The notes under the pieces are model-generated. The model searched no databases, was not told where the DNA came from, and was given only the letters and a program-made list of their open reading frames with translations. A stretch of 64,000 bases of DNA from Pseudomonadota bacterium (GTDB taxonomy: Bacteria; Pseudomonadota; Gammaproteobacteria; Steroidobacterales; Steroidobacteraceae): NCBI GenBank assembly GCA_025351005.1, contig JANXWS010000056.1, forward strand, positions 1-64,000, read 5' to 3'. The position numbers and the translations under genes were made by a program. Shown one piece after another: positions 19,717 through 30,147 of this stretch. How positions within the stretch are numbered: position 1 is the stretch's first letter; each line of letters starts with the position of its first letter.

Positions 19717-20076
19717 ATGAGCGTTCCGCGAATCATCGACTTCCGGGATTCGGGGTCGCCGGCAATCGCGCCGTTTGAGACCGGCAGGGTTCTGGATGGA
19801 GCGCCGCGCGCCACCGTCGACAACCGCTACACGGACCCGACGCAGCGCTTTCACTGCGGCACGTGGACGAGCACGCCGGGGCGCTGGCGCGTGTCCTACA
19901 CGGAACACGAGTTCTGCTACCTGCTCGCCGGCCGGGTGCGGCTGACCGCGAGTGACGGCGCGTCCTGGGAATTCAAGGCAGGCGACGCGTTCGTGATCCC
20001 GGCGGGATTCACCGGCAGCTGGGAGACGCTCGAGGCGGTTCGCAAGCACTACGCGATCCTGGAGGCCGGCACCTGA
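19717..20076 (+). CDS. Cupin domain protein
   Basis: EHEFCYLLAGRVRLTASDGASWEFKAGDAFVIPAGFTGSWE. Confidence 0.85.
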   Translation: MSVPRIIDFRDSGSPAIAPFETGRVLDGAPRATVDNRYTDPTQRFHCGTWTSTPGRWRVSYTEHEFCYLLAGRVRLTASDGASWEFKAGDAFVIPAGFTGSWETLEAVRKHYAILEAGT

Positions 20077-20116
20077 CGCCGCCGGCCGCGTAAAATCCGT
20101 CCGTTATACTGATCCG

Positions 20117-21571
20117 GTGCCGTTCCGGATCCTCTTCATCAGCGCCGAGTACGCGCCGCTCGCCAAGACCGGCGGTCTCGCCGACGTCTCGGCCGCGCTG
20201 ACGCGCTACCTGCACCGGCGTGGCGACGACGTGCGCGTGTTCGTGCCATTCCACCGCCGGGTCGCGAATCTGGCACTCGATCTCAGCCCGGTGGAATACC
20301 TGCAGGACCGGGAGCTCAGGCTCGGCGAGCATGTCTACCAGTACCGCATCCTGCGCGGCGCGGCGCCCGGCTCTGATCTCGGCCTCTACTTCGTCGACTG
20401 CCCGGCGCTCTACGACCGGCCCGACATCTATGGCGGCGCGGACGACGAACCGCGGCGCTTCCTGGCGCTCACCCGCGCGGCGCTCGACAGCTCGCAGCGC
20501 ATGAGCTTCGCGCCGCAAATCCTGCACTGCAACGACTGGCACACCGCCTTCGGACCGCTGTTCCTGAAGACGCTGTACTCGTGGGACCGGTTGTTCGCAG
20601 CCACGCGTTCGCTGCTGACGATTCACAACATCGGCTACCAGGGCGTATTCGGCGCGGAGCATGTCGACGAGCTCGGCCTCGGACCCTCCGCCGGCCTCGT
20701 GCACCAGGCCGACCTCGTGGCCGGGCGCGTCAACTCGATGCTCCACGGCATTCTGTACGCGGACCTGGTGACGACGGTGAGCCCGACCTACGCTCGCGAG
20801 ATCTGCACGCCGGAGTACGGCCACGGCCTCGACGCTTTCCTGCGGTTGCGCGGCGACAGCGTCGTCGGGATCCTCAACGGCGTCGACTACGACGAGTGGA
20901 ACCCGGAGCGCGACCGCTACCTGCCGCACCACTACTCGCGGACCGAGCTGGCCGGCAAGGCCGACGTCAAGCGGGCGCTCGCCGCGCGCCTTGGCATTGC
21001 GGCCGGGCCGGGCACGCTGCTGTTCGGCATCGTCAGCCGGCTGGTCGAACACAAGGGGATCGAGCTCCTGCCCGCAGTGTTGCCGGGACTGCTGCAGACA
21101 CAGGACTGCGCGCTGGTCGCGGTCGGCACGGGCGAGCGCCAATACGAGGAATTCCTCGCCGGCCTGGTGCGCCAGTTTCCCGGCCGCGTCGCGTACTGCG
21201 CGGGTTACAGCGAGGAGCTTGCCCACTGGGTTGAGGCCGGGGCCGATGCGTTCCTGATGCCGTCGCGCTACGAGCCGTGCGGGCTCAACCAGATGTACAG
21301 CCTGCGCTACGGCACGGTTCCCGTCGTGCGCCGCACCGGCGGGCTCGCGGACTCGGTCGTGCAATACACCGAAGCCGGCGGCACCGGCGTGCTGTTCGAC
21401 GACTTCGACGCCAAGGGCCTCGGCTGGGCGGTGGCGACGACGCTAGAGCTGTTCCGCCAGCCCGAGCGTTGGCGCGAGCTGATCGCGAACGGCATGCAGC
21501 AGGATTTCTCCTGGACGCGGCAAGGAGCGCTGTACGTCGAGGAGTACCGGCGCCTCGTCGGCGCCGCCTGA
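20117..21571 (+). CDS. glgA: Glycogen synthase (ADP-glucose)
   Basis: FISAEYAPLAKTGGLADVSAAL; THNIGYQG-type LTIHNIGYQGVF; PSRYEPCGLNQMYSLRYGTVPVVRRTGGLADSV. Confidence 0.96.
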   Translation: MPFRILFISAEYAPLAKTGGLADVSAALTRYLHRRGDDVRVFVPFHRRVANLALDLSPVEYLQDRELRLGEHVYQYRILRGAAPGSDLGLYFVDCPALYDRPDIYGGADDEPRRFLALTRAALDSSQRMSFAPQILHCNDWHTAFGPLFLKTLYSWDRLFAATRSLLTIHNIGYQGVFGAEHVDELGLGPSAGLVHQADLVAGRVNSMLHGILYADLVTTVSPTYAREICTPEYGHGLDAFLRLRGDSVVGILNGVDYDEWNPERDRYLPHHYSRTELAGKADVKRALAARLGIAAGPGTLLFGIVSRLVEHKGIELLPAVLPGLLQTQDCALVAVGTGERQYEEFLAGLVRQFPGRVAYCAGYSEELAHWVEAGADAFLMPSRYEPCGLNQMYSLRYGTVPVVRRTGGLADSVVQYTEAGGTGVLFDDFDAKGLGWAVATTLELFRQPERWRELIANGMQQDFSWTRQGALYVEEYRRLVGAA

Positions 21572-21583
21572 CGCGCGCCGTGC

Positions 21584-22084
21584 TCAGTGCAGCGAGAAGC
21601 TGCCGCGCTGGTCGAACGGCAGGGTACGCAGGAACAGCAGGTCGGTGCTGACCTTGCCGACCACGCGGTATTCGATCGGCTGCGAGCTGTCCTTCAGCCG
21701 CGGCAGCACCTTCCATAGGGACGACGCCAGGTTGGTGGTCATCAGCAGGTCGAATTCCGCCTCGCCGAACGGCGGCACCGTGAACGCGTCGCCGGCCATT
21801 CCCTCGCCGAAATCCTCGCCGGCGAGCTGGATCGCGTAGCTGATGCCGGTCACCGGCAGTGCGCGGGCGTTCGGGTTCTGCACCCGGAGTCGCACGCGAA
21901 AGCGCTGCTCGGCAAGCGTCGCGTCCTTGATCTCGATGGAGACCACGGTCAGCTGCGGACGCTCGAAATGCGGCGCCAGCGCTGCGCACGATGCGAGGCC
22001 GCTCGCGGCCAGGCCGAAGGCCAGGTGCCTAAGCCACCGGTGGTTCACGCGCAAGTCCTCCGTGATCTCGCCGCCATCGGCCAT
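21584..22084 (-). CDS. LEA14/WHy-domain type lipoprotein
   Basis: Lipobox-like LAASGLASC; RFRVRLRVQNPNARALPVTGISYAIQLAG. Confidence 0.8.
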   Translation of the reverse strand: MADGGEITEDLRVNHRWLRHLAFGLAASGLASCAALAPHFERPQLTVVSIEIKDATLAEQRFRVRLRVQNPNARALPVTGISYAIQLAGEDFGEGMAGDAFTVPPFGEAEFDLLMTTNLASSLWKVLPRLKDSSQPIEYRVVGKVSTDLLFLRTLPFDQRGSFSLH

Positions 22085-22108
22085 TCCTGCCCGGCGCCGG
22101 CCGATCAC

Positions 22109-23572
22109 TCAGGCGCGGCCGTAGAGCTCGTTCCAGTGCCGGCACCGCGCCGCGAGGCCCGGCGGCACGGCGGACCATTCGAAGCCCCAGCCCCAGTTGC
22201 CTTCGGTCGTGCCGGGCAGGTTCATGCGCGCCTCGGTGCCGAGTCCGAGCAGGTCCTGCATCGGCGCGACCGCGAGCACGGCGACCGACGCCAGCACCGA
22301 GCGCAGCAGTGCCGGCACCGCCTCGCCCGGCGGCGCGCCGACGTAGTCGGCGACCAGCCGCTGGGCGCGCGCGTCTAGCTGCGCGAACCAGCCGGCGGTC
22401 GTGTCGTTGTCATGCGTGCCCGTGTAGCCGACCGAGTGCCGCGTCCAGTTGTGCGGCACGTGCACGTTGCGCTGATCGCCGTCGAAGCCGAACTGTCCGA
22501 CGCGCATCCCCGGCAGCGCGAAGCCGTCGCGCAGCTGCTCGACTTCCGGCGTGATCACGCCAAGGTCCTCCGCGACCACCTCGAGGCTGCCGAAGGTGTC
22601 CCGCGCGCGCGCGAGCAGCGCCTCGCCGGGCGCCTTGTGCCACTCGCCGGTGGCCGCCGTGGGCGCGCCGGCCGGCACCGCCCAGTAACCTTCGAGGCCG
22701 CGGAAATGATCGATGCGCACCAGATCGAAGAGGTCGAACTGCGCGCGCAGGCGCTCGATCCACCACGCGAAGCCGGTGCGCTCGTGCGCTTCCCATCGGT
22801 ACAGCGGGTTGCCCCAGCGCTGGCCGTCCTTCGAGAAGTAGTCGGGCGGCACGCCGGCGACCGCCGTCGGCTGCCCGGCGTCGTCCAGCTGGAACAACTC
22901 CGTGTGCGCCCAGACCTCGACGCTGTCCGGCGCCACATAGATCGGCACGTCGCCGAACAGGCGCACGCCGAGCCCGGCCGCATAGTCGCGTAGTGCATGC
23001 CACTGCGAGTGAAAGAAGTACTGGCAGGTCTCGATGTCCTCGATCGCGGCCGCGAGCCCGCGGCGCTCGCGCGCGAGCGCTGCAGGCTCGCGCCGACGAA
23101 GCTCCTCCGGCCAGTCCCACCACGGTCGCCCGCCCGCGCGTGCCTGGATCGCCGTGAAGAGCGCGTAGTCGCCGAGCCAGTGCGCCTCGCGTGCCAGGAA
23201 GCGATCGAAGGCATCGCGGTCCGGCGCTGCGCGGCCGCGCAGCCGGCGGCCGGCGGCCGCGAGCACCGCGGGGCGGTCGACGTCGGCAAGCTCCGCGGTC
23301 CCGATCAGGCCCTGGTCCGACAGCGTCGCCAGGTCGACCAGTCCCGGGTCCCCCGCGTGGTTCGAGCGCGCGAAGTACGGCGAGCGGTCGGCGCCCACCG
23401 GGCCGAGGGGCAGGAACTGCCACACCGAGAAGCCGCCGGCGACCAGCCAGTCGACGAAGCTGCGGGCCGCCTGGCCGAGCGCGCCATGCGTGGCGTCCGG
23501 CAGCGAGGTCGGGTGCAGCAGCACTCCGGCGCGGCGCCGGTCGAATACCTGCGATGGGCGGCGCGCCTTCAT
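22109..23572 (-). CDS. malQ: 4-alpha-glucanotransferase (amylomaltase)
   Basis: GVLLHPTSLP, GDVPIYVAPDSVEVWA, VRIDHFRGLEGYWAVPAG, VAEDLGVITPEVEQLR, GTHDNDTTAGWF. Confidence 0.95.
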   Translation of the reverse strand: MKARRPSQVFDRRRAGVLLHPTSLPDATHGALGQAARSFVDWLVAGGFSVWQFLPLGPVGADRSPYFARSNHAGDPGLVDLATLSDQGLIGTAELADVDRPAVLAAAGRRLRGRAAPDRDAFDRFLAREAHWLGDYALFTAIQARAGGRPWWDWPEELRRREPAALARERRGLAAAIEDIETCQYFFHSQWHALRDYAAGLGVRLFGDVPIYVAPDSVEVWAHTELFQLDDAGQPTAVAGVPPDYFSKDGQRWGNPLYRWEAHERTGFAWWIERLRAQFDLFDLVRIDHFRGLEGYWAVPAGAPTAATGEWHKAPGEALLARARDTFGSLEVVAEDLGVITPEVEQLRDGFALPGMRVGQFGFDGDQRNVHVPHNWTRHSVGYTGTHDNDTTAGWFAQLDARAQRLVADYVGAPPGEAVPALLRSVLASVAVLAVAPMQDLLGLGTEARMNLPGTTEGNWGWGFEWSAVPPGLAARCRHWNELYGRA

Positions 23573-23627
23573 CGGGTCAGCGGGCGAGTGTGCCGCAGCA
23601 CCAGCGCCGACCTCGCGCGGACGCGGT

Positions 23628-24896
23628 TCAACCGATCGCCCGCAGCATGTCGGGCGTGACCAGCACAACGCCCTTGTCGGTGACCTCGAAGCGGCGCTCG
23701 TCCTCGGCGCGGTCGACGCCGATCCGCGTGCCGTCCGGAATCACGCAGTCCTCGTCCAGTATCGCGCGCCGCACCACGCTGTCGCGGCCGACCGAGACCC
23801 GCGTCAGCACGACCGAGGCATCCACCAGCGAGCGCTCCTCGACCCGCACGTCCGAACAGAGCAGCGACTGCCGCACCAGCGCGCCGGAGATGATGCAGCC
23901 GCCGGCGACCATCGAGTTCACCGCCATGCCGCGGCGGCCGTCCTCGTCGAGGATGAACTTCGCCGGCGGCCGCTGCAGCTGGTAGGTCCAGATCGGCCAC
24001 TCGTCGTCGTAGATGTTGAGCTCGGGGTGGACGTGCACGAGCTCGAGGTTGGCCTCGTAGTAGGCGTCGAGCGTCCCGACGTCGCGCCAGTAGGCTTGGG
24101 CGCGCGTGCGCACGTCCTGGAACGCATAGGCGAACACCTGCCGCTGGTGCAGCGCCGCCGGGATCACGTCCTTGCCGAAGTCGTGCGACGACTCACCCTG
24201 ATTCGCGTCGGCGGTCAGCAGCTCCTCGAGCAGCTCGGCGCTGAAGACGTAGATGCCCATCGAGGCCAGCGCCAGGTTCGGCCGGCCGGGGATCGGCTGC
24301 GGTTCGGCCGGCTTCTCGGCGAAGGCGACGACGCGGTTCGCCTCGGTGACCGACAGCACGCCGTACTCGCGCGCGAGCCCACGATCGACCTCCACCACGC
24401 CGATCGTCAACTCGGCGTGCTTCTCCACGTGGTGGGCGATCATCGGACCGTAGTCCATCGTGTAAATGTGATCACCGGCCAGCACCAGCACGTGTTTCGG
24501 GCGATGCGTGCGGATGTAGTCGAGGTTCTGGTAGACGGCATCTGCCGTACCGCGGTACCAGTGCGGGCCGATCTGCTGCTGGGCCGGGATCACGTCGACG
24601 AACTCGCCGAACTCGCCGCGCAGGTAGCCCCAGCCCCGTTGTACGTGCTCGATCAGCGACTGCGACTTGTACTGCGTCAACACGCAGATCTGGCGGATGC
24701 CCGAGTTGACGCAGTTGGAGAGCACGAAGTCGATGATGCGGAACTTGCCGCCGAACGGCGTCGCCGGCTTGGCGCGGCTCGTCGTCAGCTGCTTCAGCCG
24801 CTCGCCGCGGCCGCCGGCCATGATCACGGCCAGCGTGCCACTCGTCAGGCGGCTGACGTAGCGGCCGGAGCTGCCACTCGGACTCGTCATGGTCAT
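23628..24896 (-). CDS. glgC: Glucose-1-phosphate adenylyltransferase
   Basis: [64 protein letters not shown]. Confidence 0.97.
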   Translation of the reverse strand: MTMTSPSGSSGRYVSRLTSGTLAVIMAGGRGERLKQLTTSRAKPATPFGGKFRIIDFVLSNCVNSGIRQICVLTQYKSQSLIEHVQRGWGYLRGEFGEFVDVIPAQQQIGPHWYRGTADAVYQNLDYIRTHRPKHVLVLAGDHIYTMDYGPMIAHHVEKHAELTIGVVEVDRGLAREYGVLSVTEANRVVAFAEKPAEPQPIPGRPNLALASMGIYVFSAELLEELLTADANQGESSHDFGKDVIPAALHQRQVFAYAFQDVRTRAQAYWRDVGTLDAYYEANLELVHVHPELNIYDDEWPIWTYQLQRPPAKFILDEDGRRGMAVNSMVAGGCIISGALVRQSLLCSDVRVEERSLVDASVVLTRVSVGRDSVVRRAILDEDCVIPDGTRIGVDRAEDERRFEVTDKGVVLVTPDMLRAIG

Positions 24897-24977
24897 CGCG
24901 TTACCGCCGTGCCGACCGAGCTATGTTACCGGCTACCGGCCGCGCTGCAACCGAGTGGCGCCGCCCGCGGCGGCGGT

Positions 24978-27587
24978 TCACAGCCAGCGCATCAGCCCGA
25001 GCTCGTACGGGTGCGACAGGTCTTCATGGAACGGCACCACGCGCACGGTGCCGCCGAGTCGGCCGCACCACGGCGGCGTGCACTCGATCGCGAACAGGTG
25101 CGCGCCGTCGGCCGTGCGCTCGCCGGTGGCTGCGAAAAGCTCGATCGCGGCCTCGTGTCCGTCGCGAACCATCCGACCAGGTGACGCGGCGGCGAATGAG
25201 TTCAGCGGCGGCGGCTCGTGCAGGCCGTCCGGCAACTCGCGGGTCAGCAGCAGCTCGACCCGTACGTCGCCGGGCTCGAGGCCGTTCAGCTGCAGCGCGA
25301 CTCGCATCCGCACGCGGTCGCCGAAGCCGACGCGCTCCGGCCGGTCGGAGGCCGCGGCGAGCGCGACACCGGGCCACGCCGCGGTCACCCGCGCGCGCCA
25401 GGCCGCAAGCCTGGCCGCCGCCTGCGCGCCGTTGGCGGCCAGCCGCCGGCCGTGCGCCGCCGCCGGCCGGTACAGTCCCTCGACGTAGTTGCCAACCATG
25501 CGGCGCGTGTTGAATGCCGGGATCAGGGTCGCCATCGAGCGCTTGGCGCGCGCAATCCAGCGCAGCGGCAGGCCGGTCTCGGTGCGGTCGTAGTAGAGCG
25601 GCACCACCTCGTCCTGCAGCACCTCGTAGAGCGAGCGAGCGTCCTCGACGTCGCGGCGCGCGTCCTCGAAGGTCGAGGACGGGATCGCCCAGCCGTTATG
25701 GCCGTCGAAGCCCTCGGCCCACCAGCCGTCGAGGATGCTCAGGTTGAGCGTGCCGTTGATGCCGGCCTTCATGCCGCTCGTGCCGCTCGCCTCGAGCGGA
25801 AAGACGGGCGTGTTGAGCCAGACGTCGACGCCCGCGACCATCGAGCGCGCGAGACCCATGTCGTAGTCTTCGAGGAACAGCACGCGGCCGAGGAACTCCG
25901 GGCGGCCGGCCATCGCGTGCACGTCGCGGATCATCTGCCGGCCAGGCTCATCGGCCGGATGCGCCTTGCCGGCGAACACGAACACGACCGGCCGCTCCGG
26001 ATCGGCGACGATCGAGGCAAGCCACGCCGGGTCGTGGAACAGCAGCGTCGCCCGCTTGTAGGTCGCGAAGCGGCGCGCGAAGCCGATCGTCAGCACGCGC
26101 GGGTTGGCCGGATTCGCCCAGCGCGCGAGGCGCTGGAAGTGAGCGTCGCTGACCTGGTTGCGCCGGCAGCTGTGCGTCAGGCGGGTGCGCAGAAGCTTCA
26201 GCAGGCTCGACTTGGTGCTCTGCTTGACCTCCCAGAATGCCTCATCCGGCAGCGACTGGATCCGCGCCCAGTACGCCCGCTCGGTCAGCCGCCGGCGCCA
26301 CTCGGTGCCGAACTCCTGGTCGAGGACGTCCTTCCAGCGCTGGAACAGGAAGGTCGGCACGTGTACGCCGTTGGTCACGTAGCCGATCGGATTGTCGACG
26401 GGCGGCACTTCCGGCCAGGATGCGACGCAGAGCTCGGCCGAGACGCGGCCGTGGATGCGGCTGACGCCGTTCTGCCGGCGTGACAGCGTGATCGCGAGCC
26501 GCGTCATGTTGAAGTCGCCGTCGGCGCTCGGCCGGCCGAGCGCCAGGAACTCGACCGCCGCGAGGCCGAGACGCCGCACGTATGCGTCGAGGTAACGCAG
26601 CACCATGTCGGGAGCGAAGGCGTCGTGGCCCGCTGCGACCGGCGTGTGCGTCGTGAACACGATCGCCGCCGCCGCCGCCTCGCGCGCCGCGGGGTACGGC
26701 ACGCCCTGCTCGATGGCCTCGCCGATCAGCTCGAGCGGCATGAACGCCGCGTGGCCTTCGTTCATGTGCCAGACCGTGGGTGCGAGGCCGAGTGCGCGCA
26801 GCGCGCGCACGCCGCCGATGCCGAGGATCATTTCCTGTTGCAGGCGCGTCTCGCGGTCGCCGCCGTAGAGCGTGTGCGTGATCGTCCGATCGACGGCGGA
26901 GTTCTCGGCCAGGTTCGTGTCGAGCAGCACGACGTCGATGCGCCCGACCGCCGCTCGCCACAGCTGTACCAGCACGTCGCGCGCGCCGAGCCGCACGCTG
27001 ACCCGGAGGGGCCCGCCGTCTGCGCCGCGCACGAGCTCGACCGGCAGGTCATCGGGGCTGAACTCGCGGTACTCGGGCACCTGATTGCCGTCGGCATCGA
27101 GGGTCTGCGTGAAGTAGCCCTGGCCGTACAGCAGCCCGACCGCGACGAACTCGAGACCCATGTCGCTCGCGGTCTTGCAGTGGTCGCCCGCGAGTATCCC
27201 GAGCCCGCCGGAGTAATTTGGGAAACTCTCGTGGAAGCCGTACTCGGCGCAGAAATAGGCCACCAGGTCGCCGGGCTCGAGCGCGGTCTCGGGCGTCCGG
27301 TGCCGCGGTTCGTGCTGGTAGGTATCGAGGCCGCGCAGCACCCGGTGGTACTGGTCGAGAAAGGTGTCGGAGACCGCGGCACGATCGAGCGTCCCCTGGT
27401 CGACGCACCGCAGGAACAGCCTCGGATTGCCACCGACCGTGTTCCACAGCTGCTCGTCCAGAGCTTCGAACAGCCGCCGGGTCGGCCGGTGCCAACTGAA
27501 CCGCAGGTTCGTGGCGAGCTCGGGCAGCCGTTTCAGGGAGGCCGGTAGCGCCGGATTGACTTCCAGCGTGAACTTATTGCCGTTCAT
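24978..27587 (-). CDS. glgP: Alpha-glucan (glycogen/maltodextrin) phosphorylase, long GT35 form
   Basis: AYFCAEYGFHESFPNYSGGLGILAGDH, WHMNEGHAAF, EASGTSGMKAGINGTLNLSILDGWWAEG. Confidence 0.94.
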   Translation of the reverse strand: MNGNKFTLEVNPALPASLKRLPELATNLRFSWHRPTRRLFEALDEQLWNTVGGNPRLFLRCVDQGTLDRAAVSDTFLDQYHRVLRGLDTYQHEPRHRTPETALEPGDLVAYFCAEYGFHESFPNYSGGLGILAGDHCKTASDMGLEFVAVGLLYGQGYFTQTLDADGNQVPEYREFSPDDLPVELVRGADGGPLRVSVRLGARDVLVQLWRAAVGRIDVVLLDTNLAENSAVDRTITHTLYGGDRETRLQQEMILGIGGVRALRALGLAPTVWHMNEGHAAFMPLELIGEAIEQGVPYPAAREAAAAAIVFTTHTPVAAGHDAFAPDMVLRYLDAYVRRLGLAAVEFLALGRPSADGDFNMTRLAITLSRRQNGVSRIHGRVSAELCVASWPEVPPVDNPIGYVTNGVHVPTFLFQRWKDVLDQEFGTEWRRRLTERAYWARIQSLPDEAFWEVKQSTKSSLLKLLRTRLTHSCRRNQVSDAHFQRLARWANPANPRVLTIGFARRFATYKRATLLFHDPAWLASIVADPERPVVFVFAGKAHPADEPGRQMIRDVHAMAGRPEFLGRVLFLEDYDMGLARSMVAGVDVWLNTPVFPLEASGTSGMKAGINGTLNLSILDGWWAEGFDGHNGWAIPSSTFEDARRDVEDARSLYEVLQDEVVPLYYDRTETGLPLRWIARAKRSMATLIPAFNTRRMVGNYVEGLYRPAAAHGRRLAANGAQAAARLAAWRARVTAAWPGVALAAASDRPERVGFGDRVRMRVALQLNGLEPGDVRVELLLTRELPDGLHEPPPLNSFAAASPGRMVRDGHEAAIELFAATGERTADGAHLFAIECTPPWCGRLGGTVRVVPFHEDLSHPYELGLMRWL

Positions 27588-27745
27588 GGACTTAGGGAGG
27601 CCCGCGCGGGGAAACGACCCGGCAGTCTAGCATCCGGATCCGGCCCGGCCGGAGCGCGCGACCGCTGGCCGGCTCACTTGTACGATGGGAACACTATTAC
27701 TAATCATTTCCTAGTACTCAATTAGCTATATACTTCACCTCCAGT

Positions 27746-28198
27746 ATGGAGACCGTGAACGACACAGACCCGGACCGCGACGACCCGGCACCGCCGGGCG
27801 ATCCGCTTGACGTCGACGGGCTCGCGCGAAAGTTCCAGAAGGAGCTGAACTCAGGGCTCATAGCGCTCGTGTTGATGACCGTGCTCGAGGGCGCGGGCGA
27901 GGACCTGTACGGCTACCAGATCGCGAAGCGCCTGCAAGGCATCGGCGACAGCGGTAGCCCGATGAAACAGGGCGCGCTCTATCCGGTGCTGCGGACGCTG
28001 TCGGCGCACGGCCTGCTCGCGAGCCGCGTCGTCCCGTCCTATGCCGGGCCGCCGCGCCGCTACTACCGCATCACCGCTGCCGGCCGCGACGTCCTCGCGC
28101 GCTGGGTGACGATCTGGAAGGCAACCCGCAACTTCGTCGATGCCGTGGCGGTGCAAGCCACCGCGGCAGCCACCCCCACCGAGAGTGAGCGCCCATGA
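27746..28198 (+). CDS. PadR family transcriptional regulator
   Basis: LYGYQIAKRLQGIGDSGSPMKQGALYPVLRTLSAHGLLASRV...GPPRRYYRITAAG. Confidence 0.9.
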   Translation: METVNDTDPDRDDPAPPGDPLDVDGLARKFQKELNSGLIALVLMTVLEGAGEDLYGYQIAKRLQGIGDSGSPMKQGALYPVLRTLSAHGLLASRVVPSYAGPPRRYYRITAAGRDVLARWVTIWKATRNFVDAVAVQATAAATPTESERP

Positions 28199-29100
28199 AC
28201 CGGCCAGCCCCCCGTTCGATCGACCAGTACCTCGGCCAGCTGCGCGACACGCTGAAGGGCGAGGATCCCGCCCTCGTCCAGGATGCGCTCTACGACGCGG
28301 AGGAATACCTGCGCGCCGAGGTCGCGAGTCACGCGCCGAAGACCGAAGCCGACGTGCTCGAGCTGATCGCGAGCACCTACGGCGCCCCTGACGAGGTCGC
28401 CGAGGCCTATCGCACCACCGAGAAGACCGTCAAGGAGGCGCTGAAGCGCCCGCCCCCGCCGCCGCGCCGGACACTGCTCGGCCGCTTCTTCGGGATCTAC
28501 GCCGACAGTCGGGCCTGGACGGCGCTCTTCTATATGCTGCTCGCGCTCGTCACCGGCATCTTCTACTTCACCGTCACGGTCACCGGGCTGTCGCTGTCGG
28601 TCGGCCTCATGTTCCTGATCATCGGGGTGCCGGTGTTCCTCCTGTTCATCGGCCTGACACGCGTGCTGTCGCTGGTGGAGGGCCGCATCGTCGAGGGACT
28701 GCTCGGCGTGCGCATGCCGCGCCGGCCGCTGCGCTCGACGCAGGGACTGTCGTTCGGTGCACGCATCAAGGAGATGCTGCTCGACCGGCGCACCTGGACG
28801 ACGCTCCTCTACATGGTTCTGATGCTGCCGCTCGGCATCATCTACTTCACCGCCGCGGTCACCGGCCTCGCGCTCGGTGTCTGCGGCATCGCCGTACCCG
28901 TGGTCGCGATGCTGCACCTTCTCGGCCTCGCCCCCGGCCCGATCGAGGTCGACGGCGAAAACCTCGCCTGGCCGCTGACGTTGCCGGTCGCCCTGTTCGG
29001 CGTCGTGCTCACGACCGCCCTGATGCACGGCGTTCGCGCCCTGGGTGAACTGCACGGACGGCTTGCGCGCGCGCTGCTGTTGTCGCGGGACGGGGAATGA
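28195..29100 (+). CDS. Membrane sensor-domain protein (HAAS/DUF1700-like N-terminus plus putative sensor TM domains)
   Basis: YLGQLRDTLKGEDPALVQDALYDAEEYLRAEV; two repeats of TALFYMLLALVTGIFYFTVTVTG / TTLLYMVLMLPLGIIYFTAAVTG; ATGA overlap with padR. Confidence 0.82.
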   Translation: MNRPAPRSIDQYLGQLRDTLKGEDPALVQDALYDAEEYLRAEVASHAPKTEADVLELIASTYGAPDEVAEAYRTTEKTVKEALKRPPPPPRRTLLGRFFGIYADSRAWTALFYMLLALVTGIFYFTVTVTGLSLSVGLMFLIIGVPVFLLFIGLTRVLSLVEGRIVEGLLGVRMPRRPLRSTQGLSFGARIKEMLLDRRTWTTLLYMVLMLPLGIIYFTAAVTGLALGVCGIAVPVVAMLHLLGLAPGPIEVDGENLAWPLTLPVALFGVVLTTALMHGVRALGELHGRLARALLLSRDGE

Positions 29101-29609
29101 GCTGCGACCAGCTGCCCGACGCCTACCTCGAGGCACGGTTGCGCGGCGCGATCGACGCCGAGCTCAGCTGGCACGCCGTCGACATGCTGTGCGAGGGCAT
29201 GGAACGGCCGGCGGGACGGGGGCTGCGGGTCGCGTTCACCGGTACGGCGAATGGCGAACGGCTGACGCTGCTGTTCGCGGCGCCCGCGCTCGCCGAGGGT
29301 GCCGCAGGCCGGGAGGTGCCAGTCAACGTCACGCTGATCCGCGAAGGCGGCGCGCTGTACGGCACGCGCGGTGCGGACAAGTGCGTCCTCGACGAGGTGC
29401 ACCAGCAGCCCTTGCCGGCGGCGAGCGGCGACCGGACCCACCGCCGCTGGAGCATCGAGGCGCGCGGCTTCTGCCTGCAGCCGGCCCGCGCCATCGGCGG
29501 CGGCCCCGATGCGATACTGCTCGCCCGTTTCGACTTCCGCGGACAGCTCGCATGGGAACTCGATCTCTCCCCGCCCTCGAACCCGGCCGCCACGCCGCCC
29601 GTCCCCTGA
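29097..29609 (+). CDS. Hypothetical protein
   Basis: ATGA overlap with upstream gene; MSCDQLPDAYLEARLRGAIDAELSWHAVDMLCEGM... Confidence 0.7.
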   Translation: MSCDQLPDAYLEARLRGAIDAELSWHAVDMLCEGMERPAGRGLRVAFTGTANGERLTLLFAAPALAEGAAGREVPVNVTLIREGGALYGTRGADKCVLDEVHQQPLPAASGDRTHRRWSIEARGFCLQPARAIGGGPDAILLARFDFRGQLAWELDLSPPSNPAATPPVP

Positions 29610-30097
29610 GCGGATTTCTGCCGCGGCGCTGGGCGGCGGTCGTGCTGGCCGCGGCGCTGTACGGCGCCGCCATCGCCCATGCCGACGGCCCGCCGATCGA
29701 GCCGCTCGCACGTTTTCCGACCACCGAGGTGACGGTCGACCTCGGCGGCATGTCCTATCCCTTCACGGCCTGGGTTGCTGCCACCGAGCCGCGCCGCAAC
29801 CAGGGGCTGATGTTCGTCAAGGCGCTCGCGCCGAAGCACGCCATGCTGTTCCTGTTCGACGAGCCGCGAGTCGCAGGCTTCTGGATGAAGAACACGCTGA
29901 TCCCGCTCGACCTGCTGTTCATCGCACCGGACGGCCGCATCATCCGGATCGCCGAAAACGCCAGGCCGCAGTCGACGGCGACCATCGAGTCGATGGGAGT
30001 CGTCGGCAGCGTCCTCGAGGTAGCGGGCGGCACTGCGGCCAGGCTCGGCATCCGGCCCGGGCACCGCGTCCGGCACGCGGAGTTCCGAAATCGCTGA
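29552..30097 (+). CDS. DUF192 domain protein
   Basis: FTAWVAATEPRRNQGLMFVKALAPKHAMLFLFDEPRVAGFWMKNTLIPLDLLFIAPDGRI; exact start uncertain. Confidence 0.85.
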   Translation: MGTRSLPALEPGRHAARPLSGFLPRRWAAVVLAAALYGAAIAHADGPPIEPLARFPTTEVTVDLGGMSYPFTAWVAATEPRRNQGLMFVKALAPKHAMLFLFDEPRVAGFWMKNTLIPLDLLFIAPDGRIIRIAENARPQSTATIESMGVVGSVLEVAGGTAARLGIRPGHRVRHAEFRNR

Positions 30098-30147
30098 GCA
30101 GGGCGCGGCCGCACGGTACAGTAGCCGCGATCACCGAGGGGCGCCCC

